From Arsukibacterium perlucidum DSM 18276 (GTDB lineage: Bacteria; Pseudomonadota; Gammaproteobacteria; Enterobacterales; Alteromonadaceae), in assembly GCF_000382165.1 (NCBI RefSeq), contig NZ_KB907725.1, positions 1 to 62,743 of the forward strand: DNA of 62,743 nucleotides. Reading direction: 5' to 3'. The notes beneath the pieces are model-generated. The model worked only from the letters and a program-made list of their open reading frames with translations, ran no database searches and was not told the origin of the DNA. How positions within the stretch are numbered: the first letter of the stretch is position 1; the number at the start of each line of letters is the position of its first letter. Of the stretch, positions 53,395 through 60,529 are shown piece after piece. The translations under genes were made by a program, and so were the position numbers.

Positions 53395-54415
53395 GATCCG
53401 CTCCTTGTTTAGTGTTCAGGCTGATGTTCAGGCGGGCGCTCATACCAGGGCGCATCAGTTCAGTGTCAAGGTCGTTCAGGCTGACGCTGGCGTCCACCAC
53501 CCGGCGCAGGTTGTCGTTGGACTTGTCCCGCACCGCATTACCCAGGCTTTGCAGCACACCATTAAAGCGTCGCTCCGGATACGCATCCAGGGTTATTTCC
53601 ACCGCCAGACCGGGTGTAAGTTGTTTTAAATCGATTTCGTCAATTTCTGCTTTAACATACAGGCTGTCGAGCTGGCTGACTTCCGCCACCGGTTGGCCGA
53701 ACTGAGCACTGTCTCCAACCGAGAATTTTTCGCCATCAAAGCCAATGCTGTACACCATTACCCCGCTGAACGGGGCTTTTACCTGCATACTGGCGATATT
53801 TCGCTGTAACTGGCTTACTTCCGATTGCAAGCGGCTGACTTTGGCCGCCAGCATCTGCTCTTCGGCCAGTCGCTGTTGCTGGTGGCTGGCCAGCCGGGCC
53901 TGTGCCAGCTGGTATTGGTTGTCGGCAATGGTGAAGTCTATCTGTGCTTTACGCCGGTCATTGGCAGAGCGCGACTGATCGACAATTTCAGCTTTACGCT
54001 GCTCACGGTCGTACTCCATCTTGCGTTCGGCCAGGGTCAGCTTCAGCTCTTCATAAGTTTGTTCATCAGTGCGCAACCGGTTAGCCAGTTCCTGCTCTGC
54101 GCTTTTCAGTTCAATACTTTTATTATTCAGTTCGTCTACCAGTCTCTGGCCATCAAAAGCCACCACCACGGCGCCTTCAGTTAACATACTGCTTTCCGGT
54201 GCTAACTGTTTAATATTGTATTGCCACATGTTGCTGACACTGGGTGGTGAGGCCTTAAACGAATTGGCGGCAGTCAGCTCGCCGGTTGCCCGGACATGAC
54301 TGCTGACCACAGCTTGTTTGCTGCTGGCCGCTTCCTGCTGACAAGCGCTAAGCAGCAAAGCACTGATAACCACAGCGAGCTTTAGGTAAATAGGTTTCAT
54401 CGTTATTTTCGCCAT
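53384..54415 (-). CDS. Periplasmic adaptor, lipoprotein, second of three
   Basis: A 343-residue HlyD-like protein. The signal ends in the lipobox LLLSAC. A long coiled coil (about 90-205) lies between the lipoyl half-motifs; KAPFSGVMVYSIGFDGEKFSVGD is the second. The start at 54415 has GAGG 8 nt upstream and overlaps the previous stop by one base; ATG 54400 is an alternative. It is paralogous in layout to its two neighbours. Confidence 0.85.
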   Translation of the reverse strand: MAKITMKPIYLKLAVVISALLLSACQQEAASSKQAVVSSHVRATGELTAANSFKASPPSVSNMWQYNIKQLAPESSMLTEGAVVVAFDGQRLVDELNNKSIELKSAEQELANRLRTDEQTYEELKLTLAERKMEYDREQRKAEIVDQSRSANDRRKAQIDFTIADNQYQLAQARLASHQQQRLAEEQMLAAKVSRLQSEVSQLQRNIASMQVKAPFSGVMVYSIGFDGEKFSVGDSAQFGQPVAEVSQLDSLYVKAEIDEIDLKQLTPGLAVEITLDAYPERRFNGVLQSLGNAVRDKSNDNLRRVVDASVSLNDLDTELMRPGMSARLNISLNTKQGADHAN

Positions 54416-55395
54416 TATCGGGCTACCTCAATCAGCATACCCATACCCAGCATCGGGCTGGCAAGCGGCAGGCTGGCAGCGCTAAACGAGGCTTTGTAAT
54501 ACAGGGCATTACCCCAGCTCTGACGTTTTTCGCCCTGTTGCGCCAGTTCACTAAGCGCAATGGTAAAAGGCTGGTCGGGCGCAATATCAAAACGGGCCTG
54601 CAGGCCAGCGGCTTGTTGTAAGCGCGGCAAATCGGTTTCATGTACCCAGGCTTCAATATATAAATTGTCTTTGCGGTTCAGCTCGGCAATTATCCAGCCA
54701 GGCTGCGCGGTAACGCCGGCATAAATTTTGGTGCCGTACCATGGATGGTTGCCATAACTGATATTGCCATCCTGCAGGGCATACACACTCATCCGGCTTA
54801 GCAGGTTTTCGGCATCGGTTAACTCGGCCTGAGTTTGCTCAATCTGCAGCTGCTGTTTGGTCAATGCTGCCTCAGCGGTGATCCGGGCTACGGCTAACTT
54901 CTCTGCCGCCTTGCTGGCTTCGGTGCGGGCGCGTTTTTGTTCCAGCTGATATTGTTCGTAATCATATTGGCTTAAGTTAGCCTGCGGTACGCCGGCATCA
55001 ATGCCGGCTTTTTCCAGCAGTAACTGGCGCCGGTTCAGCTCGTACTCGGCTTCCATTACCGCTTGTTTATGCTCGCTTTTCAGCTGATTTAGCCGCTCCT
55101 GATGGTTAATCAGGCTGCTTTTCAGCTGTTCTATCTGGGCCTGGGTATTGCCGGCATCAAAAACGGCGATTAAATCACCGGTTTTTACCGGCTCGCTTTC
55201 GCTTTGCAGCCACTGCACCTGTACCCGCCAGTTGTCGGTCATCGGTGCGACTATGCCTTGCCGGTCGGCTGACTGTAAGGTGCCGGTGAGTAAGAGCGGT
55301 AGCTCGCTGTCTGGCCCGGCAGCGGCCAGGGCGCCAGCACTAAGGCTGAGCTGGCTGGCGGCCAGTAAAATTAAGCTGAACGTGCTTTGGAACAT
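54415..55395 (-). CDS. Periplasmic adaptor, first of three
   Basis: A 326-residue HlyD-like protein with an ordinary signal peptide (MFQSTFSLILLAASQLSLSAGALAAAG) rather than a lipobox. Coiled-coil hairpin about residues 95-185; lipoyl region WLQSESEPVKTGDLIAVFD; beta-barrel segment LYIEAWVHETDLPRL. It overlaps the ATPase gene by 25 bp, so the unit is ATPase, adaptor 1, adaptor 2, adaptor 3, permease. Confidence 0.83.
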   Translation of the reverse strand: MFQSTFSLILLAASQLSLSAGALAAAGPDSELPLLLTGTLQSADRQGIVAPMTDNWRVQVQWLQSESEPVKTGDLIAVFDAGNTQAQIEQLKSSLINHQERLNQLKSEHKQAVMEAEYELNRRQLLLEKAGIDAGVPQANLSQYDYEQYQLEQKRARTEASKAAEKLAVARITAEAALTKQQLQIEQTQAELTDAENLLSRMSVYALQDGNISYGNHPWYGTKIYAGVTAQPGWIIAELNRKDNLYIEAWVHETDLPRLQQAAGLQARFDIAPDQPFTIALSELAQQGEKRQSWGNALYYKASFSAASLPLASPMLGMGMLIEVAR

Positions 55396-56063
55396 GCACT
55401 GTCCTCCGTGATCTGGCCATCGCGCATCCGGATCACCCGGCCGGCATAGGCGGCAATTTCATCTTCGTGCGTTACCATAACAATGGTATTACCCTGCTGG
55501 TGTAGGTCGCACAGCAGTTGCATAATTTCTTTTGAGGTTTTGCTATCCAGGTTGCCGGTTGGCTCGTCAGCAAAAATCACTTTCGGCCGGTTCACCAGCG
55601 CCCGGGCAATCGCTACCCGCTGGCGTTGGCCACCCGACATTTCATGCGGTTTATGATCTTTACGGTGGCTAAGCCCTACCTGCTCCAGCAGCGCATTGGC
55701 GCGGGCAATGGCCTGCTCCGGCTCGGTGTCGGTATAGCGCAGTGGCAGTGCCACATTCTGGGCGGCAGTAAGGCGGGGCAACAGATGAAATGACTGGAAA
55801 ATAAAGCCAATATGTTGGTTACGCATCGCCGACAGGCTGACATCATCCAGCTGGCCAATCAGCTGCCCGGCCAGCTGATACTGGCCACTGCTTGGGGTGT
55901 CGAGACAACCGAGAATATTCATCAGGGTCGATTTGCCCGAACCAGAGCTGCCCATAATGGCAACAAATTCGTTCTCGGCGATACTCAGGCTGACATCGCG
56001 TAGTGCCTGCACCTGGCTGTCGCCATTGCCAAAGTTCTTATAAAGTCCTTTTGCTGTAATCAT
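55371..56063 (-). CDS. MacB-type ABC transporter ATP-binding protein
   Basis: A 230-residue stand-alone ATPase from ATG 56063; the frame reaches 56105 with no homology. Walker A GSSGSGKST, Q-loop FQSFHLLP, signature MSGGQRQRVAIARAL, Walker B KVIFADEPTGNLD and H-loop VMVTHED are all present, typical of the LolD/MacB class. It energises the permease encoded four genes downstream. Confidence 0.94.
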   Translation of the reverse strand: MITAKGLYKNFGNGDSQVQALRDVSLSIAENEFVAIMGSSGSGKSTLMNILGCLDTPSSGQYQLAGQLIGQLDDVSLSAMRNQHIGFIFQSFHLLPRLTAAQNVALPLRYTDTEPEQAIARANALLEQVGLSHRKDHKPHEMSGGQRQRVAIARALVNRPKVIFADEPTGNLDSKTSKEIMQLLCDLHQQGNTIVMVTHEDEIAAYAGRVIRMRDGQITEDSACSKARSA

Positions 56064-56198
56064 CCGCTTAATCTGTTTGTGGTTAGAATCGCCACAGTTT
56101 GCCATAAGCTAAACTACGCTGATAGCCGGTTATGGCCAACCAGGTTGATTAATTGTAAGCAGATGTAATAAACGTCAAGCAGGCTTTACCTGGTTGGC

Positions 56199-57401
56199 TC
56201 AGCCGGTTTGCTGATAACGCACTAAATTAAGTAACTGGCTGATATTATTGAGATCAGCGCGTTGCATAATCAACTCACGCCCCAGTTTTAACGCGCTGCG
56301 CTGACAGCCGGCCCGTTTGCCGGCATCGCCGATGTTGTCAAAGTCGGCAGCATGAACCAGGCCAACAGTGCGGCGGATCAGTTCACAGCCGGCATAACCT
56401 GCAGCATCACTGAACACCTGGCGTAAAAAACGCTGCTGATATAAGCTGTTTTCCAGCGCCGGGTCCTGGGTTTCGCGGTTCATTAGTTCAGTAAACAGCT
56501 CGCTGAATTGTTGCCATAACTGTTCGGCTTGTTCCAGTAAAAAGGCTTGCTGCTCAGCGGCGTCTTCTGCGTCATGCAAGCTGGGGCAGGCCAGATAATT
56601 CAGCAGTAAATTGCCGAGCAGGCAGCCGACATCAAAACCGATCGGCCCGAAAAAGCCAAATTCCGCGTCGAAAACCTTACAGGTTTCATCATCGATAAGA
56701 ATATTGCTGCTATGTAAGCTGCCATGCAGCAGCGCCTGTGGCTTACTGAGAAAATCGGCTTTGAGCATAGCCACTTCGGCTTTTAAAGCGTCGTCGTGCC
56801 ACAGGCTTTTGGCTTTTTCCAGAATAGATGGCTCGATATTATTGCGCTCGTGATTACAGTAGGGATCGGTAAAAAATAAATCTTCGCTGATCAGGCACAT
56901 TTCCGGGTTTAAAAAGCGCACTACTTCGGCCTTTTTGTGTTCGCTGCTCATTACAAAATCACTGGTAAAGAACAGAGTATGGGCCAGATATTTCGCCATT
57001 TGCGGTGCCAGGTGGTTAAACTTTTTGCCGGCTATCAGTTCGTTGCGTAAAATCCGGAAGGCTTTTAAGTCTTCCATTAACATGGCGCAGGCCACCGGAT
57101 CAAAGTAGCGCACTTCGACCGTATGCTCGGGGCAGAAGCGGCGGTGCATTTTTAATACTTCCGCTTCAATCCGCGCCCGGTCGGTAGTTAACGGCCAGCT
57201 TTCGCCAACAAAACGGACATAGGGCAGCGCTTGTTTAACAATCAGCGAGGTGCCTTTGTCGTTTTCTACCCGAAATACCAGGTTCAGATTAGCATCGTCA
57301 AACTCTGCAGCAGTTAATTTGCTATGGTCGCCAAACAGTTCGCTATGCTCATCAGCAAAGGCCATTGCCTCGTCGGCATTAAAGGTTTTGTACTCACTCA
57401 T
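56199..57401 (-). CDS. mtnK: S-methyl-5-thioribose kinase MtnK
   Basis: Phosphorylates methylthioribose in the methionine salvage pathway. The 400-residue protein has the kinase fold of the aminoglycoside phosphotransferase superfamily: LNLVFRVENDKGTSLIVKQA (ATP lysine), VRFVGESWPLTTDRARIEAE, HGSLHSSNIL (catalytic loop, normally HGDLH, here Ser in place of the catalytic Asp) and VFDAEFGFFGPIGFDVG (metal-binding DxE motif). The HGSLH form is seen in MtnK proteins, which use this loop differently. No other mtn gene is adjacent. Confidence 0.92.
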   Translation of the reverse strand: MSEYKTFNADEAMAFADEHSELFGDHSKLTAAEFDDANLNLVFRVENDKGTSLIVKQALPYVRFVGESWPLTTDRARIEAEVLKMHRRFCPEHTVEVRYFDPVACAMLMEDLKAFRILRNELIAGKKFNHLAPQMAKYLAHTLFFTSDFVMSSEHKKAEVVRFLNPEMCLISEDLFFTDPYCNHERNNIEPSILEKAKSLWHDDALKAEVAMLKADFLSKPQALLHGSLHSSNILIDDETCKVFDAEFGFFGPIGFDVGCLLGNLLLNYLACPSLHDAEDAAEQQAFLLEQAEQLWQQFSELFTELMNRETQDPALENSLYQQRFLRQVFSDAAGYAGCELIRRTVGLVHAADFDNIGDAGKRAGCQRSALKLGRELIMQRADLNNISQLLNLVRYQQTG

Positions 57402-57827
57402 TCAGGGACACCGCTACTTGAATTGATAAAAGCCGGGCTGCATAATCGCAGCCCCGGGGGTAACTTTAGCACAGTGGTGCAAAGATAAAGAACTGCAACA
57501 CGACGGTAAGCAAGTGCCTGGAGTCACTTGCGCGCTCACTCAGACACTCTGTGACGCCCAAGTAGAGGTTCCAGCCGTTTTCTCGTTCAATCGTCAAATC
57601 AGTTGCTCAAAATTTAAGCGATCAAATTTTCTGCAATTTTGTATAGGCCAAAAGTATTAGTGTTAAGCACCTGATTTTACTACCCCCCTGTTAATTTGTT
57701 GATTAAATAATATTAATATAACAAAAAAGAATATAACAAATTATTGTACCTAGCCCTTTGTTGTCGTAAATTCCGCCACCTTACAAAGTTTGCAGTATTG
57801 TAAACGCAATAGAGGTTTGAGGTTATT
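57402..57827. other. Divergent intergenic region, mtnK leader and microcin operon promoter region
   Basis: No gene is seen. Hairpins: CCGGGCTGC/GCAGCCCCGG at 57433-57456, followed on the minus strand by CTTTTAT shortly before mtnK, which looks like an attenuator; and GCAAGTG/CACTTGC at 57510-57531. From about 57690 to 57760 the sequence is very AT-rich, a likely regulatory or promoter area of the microcin locus. Confidence 0.4.
57433..57456 (-). terminator. Terminator-like hairpin in the mtnK leader
   Basis: On the minus strand a 9-bp GC-rich stem (one bulged G) with a GATTAT loop is followed by GGCTTTTATC, about 31 nt before the mtnK ATG. Such a position suggests transcription attenuation of mtnK. 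Confidence 0.35.
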
Positions 57828-59078
57828 GTGGCAGAACAGGGATTGTTTCGCGCTAATGCGGTAAAACAGCAAAGCGCGCGTTTAGATGGCGATGTTATTA
57901 TTGCCCAACCACTTAGCAGCACAGTGCTAACCACCATTTTATTATGTGTGGTAGTGGCTATTATGGTGTTCCTTAGTGTTACCTCATTTAACCGCAAAGA
58001 AACCGTTACTGGTTATTTAAAACCCGATATTGGCCTGGCCAAAGTCATGTCATCCCGCGCCGGGGTGATTCAGCAAGTGTTTGTCGAAGACGGCCAGCAG
58101 GTGCAGGCGGGCGACCGCCTGGCGTTAGTTGCTATTCCCGAGCATTTATCGGCTGGCGACAGCCTTACCGGCACCTTGTTTCAGGGGCTGGTGCAGCAAA
58201 CTGAACTGGTTACCCTGCGTAAGCAACAGCTGCTCAGCCAGTTTGCCCAGCAGGAAACCGAATACCGCAACCGCCTAACTTTAAGCGACAATTTACTAAA
58301 CGATATTCACGCCCAGCAACAATTGCTGCAGCAGCGGCTGTTGTTAAACCAGCAGCGCCAGCAGGATTTTCAGGGGTTGCATAAGCGCGGTGCTATTTCC
58401 ACTACTGAGCTGCAGCAACAACAAGAACTGGTGCTGAATATTCGCCAGCAACTGGCCGAACTTAATGCCAATGAACAGAACCAAAAAGCCCAGTTAGCTC
58501 AGCTAAGCGGCCTGTTACAGCGCCTGCCCAGCGAGCGTGAACAGCAGTTGGCCTTACTGGACAGCGACATCTCCCGCCTGCAGCAACAACAAACCGAATT
58601 AAATGCCCGTGGCGAAATGCTGATCACCGCCCCTATCAGCGGCCGGGTAACTAATTTAATGGCGGAAATTGGCAATAATGTGCGGGTCGGCTTGCCGCTA
58701 TTAACCATTATGCCCGACAACGCCCAGCTGCAAGCCATTTTGCTGGTGCCGACCCGTGCCTACGGCTTTGTTATGCCGGGCCAGCGCACCCGCTTACGTT
58801 TTGATGCCTTTCCTTACCAGCGTTTTGGCTTGTATGAAGGGCAAGTAATAAAAACGGCGCAGGCTATCGTGCTTCCGAATGAAGTCGATATGCCTGTCGC
58901 CGTACAGGAGCCAGTGTACCGGGTACAGGTAGCACTGGATTCGCAACTGATCCGCGCTTATGGCAGCACAGTCCCGCTGCAATCGGGCATGCTATTAAGC
59001 GCAGATATCGTGCTGGAACAACGCAGCCTGTTAGCCTGGTTGTTTGAGCCGATTTTAAGCCTGAAAGGGCGCTTATAG
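57828..59078 (+). CDS. CvaA-like membrane-fusion protein of a microcin exporter
   Basis: A 416-residue HlyD-family adaptor with a GTG start at 57828 and GAGG 6 nt upstream. A cytoplasmic N terminus, one transmembrane helix (LTTILLCVVVAIMVFLSV), a lipoyl region (GVIQQVFVEDGQQVQAGDRLA), a long coiled coil (about 125-270) and a beta-barrel (APISGRVTNLMAEIGNNVRVG) match CvaA, the partner of C39-peptidase ABC exporters. The C-terminal 34 codons and following 90 bp are duplicated at 59621. It is followed by three double-glycine peptide genes and the exporter. Confidence 0.92.
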   Translation: MAEQGLFRANAVKQQSARLDGDVIIAQPLSSTVLTTILLCVVVAIMVFLSVTSFNRKETVTGYLKPDIGLAKVMSSRAGVIQQVFVEDGQQVQAGDRLALVAIPEHLSAGDSLTGTLFQGLVQQTELVTLRKQQLLSQFAQQETEYRNRLTLSDNLLNDIHAQQQLLQQRLLLNQQRQQDFQGLHKRGAISTTELQQQQELVLNIRQQLAELNANEQNQKAQLAQLSGLLQRLPSEREQQLALLDSDISRLQQQQTELNARGEMLITAPISGRVTNLMAEIGNNVRVGLPLLTIMPDNAQLQAILLVPTRAYGFVMPGQRTRLRFDAFPYQRFGLYEGQVIKTAQAIVLPNEVDMPVAVQEPVYRVQVALDSQLIRAYGSTVPLQSGMLLSADIVLEQRSLLAWLFEPILSLKGRL

Positions 59079-59166
59079 CTCTTTTACAGAGCAAACCTTT
59101 AAACTTAAAAACATCTCAAGGAGAGATAATATGCAAGAACTGAATTTTGAGCAAGTTGAACAAGTA
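58971..59166 (+). repeat. Direct repeat, copy 1 (adaptor 3' end plus leader module)
   Basis: This 196-bp stretch (3' end of the adaptor gene, a small hairpin with GCTCT/AGAGC arms, an AAGGAG ribosome-binding site and the 15-codon double-glycine leader) recurs at 59621-59816 without any insertion or deletion and with about a dozen or so differences. The spacing is exactly 650 bp. Confidence 0.95.
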
Positions 59167-59280
59167 ACTGGCGGTACAGGCTGCACTTACGACGGAAAGA
59201 GTTACTCTGACGGTTCACGTAAAGAGCAGGAAGGTGTGATTATGCAGTGTGTAAATGGTAAGTGGGTTGAAACTGCTTAA
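59131..59280 (+). CDS. Double-glycine microcin precursor 1 (two-Cys core)
   Basis: A 49-residue gene with AAGGAGA 7-8 nt upstream. The leader MQELNFEQVEQVTGG fits the consensus for C39-processed peptides (hydrophobic residues at the usual spacing and GG at -1/-2). The mature 34-residue core starts TGCTYDGKSYSDGSR and continues to MQCVNGKWVETA; the two Cys could form one disulfide. The core resembles the mature part of the next gene (C, GKS, SxGSR, QC, WV aligned) and short DUF1496-like domains. It lies directly between the adaptor and the Sec-exported paralog. Confidence 0.85.
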   Translation: MQELNFEQVEQVTGGTGCTYDGKSYSDGSRKEQEGVIMQCVNGKWVETA

Positions 59281-59340
59281 CATTTAAATCGATTCGCGCC
59301 GGAGATAATCTTCCAGCGCTTGTGACGATAGGATGTGACT

Positions 59341-59559
59341 ATGAACAAAAAATTTCTGATAACTTTGGCATTTTTAAGTGTGAGCGTCAGCTCTTATGCT
59401 GAAAATACAAGTAGTGAAAAAGTAGAAAATGTTGACTTTACAAAGTATTGCTACTTTGAGGGAAAATCATTTTCGGAAGGTTCAAGACATAAACAATCTG
59501 GCCAGATCGTCCAATGCATCCGTGATGAAAAAGGTGATCTTAATTGGGTTAAAGCATAA
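59341..59559 (+). CDS. Sec-exported small two-Cys protein, paralog of microcin core 1
   Basis: A 72-residue protein from ATG 59341 (AGGA upstream; GTG at 59335 is an alternative). It has a Sec signal peptide (MNKKFLITLAFLSVSVSSYA) instead of a double-glycine leader. The mature C-terminal part, KYCYFEGKSFSEGSRHKQSG followed by QIVQCI and WVKA, aligns with the core of precursor 1. It resembles DUF1496-type proteins (from memory). A hairpin with 4-9 bp (59296-59319) precedes it. It could be a periplasmic immunity mimic, a decoy or the ancestral host protein from which the core was copied. Confidence 0.75.
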   Translation: MNKKFLITLAFLSVSVSSYAENTSSEKVENVDFTKYCYFEGKSFSEGSRHKQSGQIVQCIRDEKGDLNWVKA

Positions 59560-59620
59560 AAGTATCAATTATTTAGATGCGAGCAAATGCGATAGCCAGT
59601 TTTCTGAGCTTTGCAACATG

Positions 59621-59728
59621 GTCCCGCTGCAATCGGGCATGCTGTTAAGCGCAGATATCGTGCTGGAACAACGCAGTCTGTTAGCCTGGTTGTTTGAGCC
59701 GATTTTAAGCCTGAAAGGGCGCTTATAG
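59621..59728 (+). pseudogene. Duplicated 3' fragment of the CvaA-like adaptor gene
   Basis: The last 35 codons of the adaptor (VPLQSGMLLSAD to LSLKGRL and the stop codon) are repeated in the correct frame, with two silent or near-silent changes, but no functional 5' part is attached. It is the left section of the second 196-bp repeat copy, a scar of recombination at the end of the adaptor gene. Confidence 0.9.
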
Positions 59729-59816
59729 CTCTGAATCAGAGCAAACCTTTAAACTTAAAAACATCTCAAGGAGAGATACTATGCAAGAACTTAATTTTGA
59801 GCAAGTTGAAGAAGTA
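59621..59816 (+). repeat. Direct repeat, copy 2 (adaptor fragment plus leader module)
   Basis: Second copy of the 58971-59166 repeat. The hairpin arms are kept and even extended (GCTCTG/CAGAGC) although the loop differs, suggesting the stem is functional. Identity ends within the second double-glycine leader; the core that follows is unrelated to core 1. Confidence 0.95.
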
Positions 59817-59957
59817 AGTGGTGGCGGTGTAAAAAATGTAATTACTGCTGTAGCTAGGGTAGCTGCGAAAGTACCTCACCCAGTAGTTAAAGTTGCAGGT
59901 CTTGTAGCATTGGGTGCTGTAGCTGTGGTTGCTGGTTATGAAAACAATGCCGACTAA
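59781..59957 (+). CDS. Double-glycine microcin precursor 2 (hydrophobic helical core)
   Basis: A 58-residue gene with the same ribosome-binding site as precursor 1. The leader MQELNFEQVEEVSGG differs from leader 1 at few positions. The 43-residue core starts GVKNVITAVARVAAKVP and continues with a hydrophobic Ala/Val/Gly-rich helix (VAGLVALGAVAVVAGY) before a short polar tail (ENNAD). Small-residue spacing (A/G every 3-4 residues) is like helix-helix packing in two-peptide bacteriocins. No Cys. Probably membrane-active. Confidence 0.85.
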   Translation: MQELNFEQVEEVSGGGVKNVITAVARVAAKVPHPVVKVAGLVALGAVAVVAGYENNAD

Positions 59958-59973
59958 TTAGGAGTTATATGAA

Positions 59974-60135
59974 ATGAAGGAATTAAAGCAAGAAGAGATA
60001 AAGTATGTAAGTGGTGGCTTTTTCTGGTTTGCTGCACCAATCGTAGTTGCCGGTGGTTACACCTACGGTAAAGATCGTGCAGAACGCGATAATCGTCGCA
60101 AAGAGAAAGCAGAAGAAAGTGCTTGTGAGAAATAA
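59974..60135 (+). CDS. Double-glycine microcin precursor 3 (helix plus charged tail)
   Basis: A 53-residue gene, 16 bp after precursor 2, with GGAG upstream. The leader MKELKQEEIKYVSGG is a divergent double-glycine leader. The 38-residue core begins FFWFAAPIVVAGGYTYGKDR, one hydrophobic segment, followed by a strongly charged helix (RAERDNRRKEKAEES) with one Cys near the end. With precursor 2 it may form a two-component bacteriocin; alternatively it is an accessory or immunity peptide exported by the same route. Confidence 0.8.
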   Translation: MKELKQEEIKYVSGGFFWFAAPIVVAGGYTYGKDRAERDNRRKEKAEESACEK

Positions 60136-60235
60136 AAAATTCTTATAGTTACTTCGTATTGTTAATATGCCGTATTCGTAACTTTTTTATTATTTATATC
60201 TGAGTTCTTTTACGGCACTCTTGTCGAGGGATGTC

Positions 60236-60517
60236 ATGAAAACACATGAAAAAGCATTAAACAATTTTGTAATTTTTTCGGCTTATTTCTTTCTACTATC
60301 ACAAGTTGTTTCATCCTATTTTTTTCAAATTGGGAGTGGCGCTAATATTTTTAATATTGTAGTGATATTTATTTTAGCACCGTTAGTTGTTAAAAATATA
60401 ATCGACTCCACAGTGAAAGAAAAAATAAATAATATATTTTTTTCAGTATCAGGAATTTTAATCTATGTAGTGGTTTATTTTACTCTATTTAGCAACTTTT
60501 CGTTTGGTAGGTCATAA
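60236..60517 (+). CDS. Small membrane protein, candidate immunity protein
   Basis: A 93-residue protein from ATG 60236 (GAGGG 5 nt upstream). Three hydrophobic helices (FVIFSAYFFLLSQVVSSYFF; IFNIVVIFILAPLVV; FFSVSGILIYVVVYFTLF) and a short basic loop (STVKEKINN). The sequence is much more AT-rich than its neighbours, a sign of separate origin. Its position between the peptide genes and the exporter is the usual place for an immunity gene of a membrane-active class II microcin. Not recognised by family. Confidence 0.6.
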   Translation: MKTHEKALNNFVIFSAYFFLLSQVVSSYFFQIGSGANIFNIVVIFILAPLVVKNIIDSTVKEKINNIFFSVSGILIYVVVYFTLFSNFSFGRS

Positions 60518-60529
60518 AATTTTTTTATT

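Noticed and set aside
59429..59728. 99-residue frame joining sequence in the Sec-protein region to the adaptor 3' end
   Set aside because: The first half is an out-of-frame reading of the Sec-exported gene; only the last 35 codons are meaningful, as a duplicated fragment.
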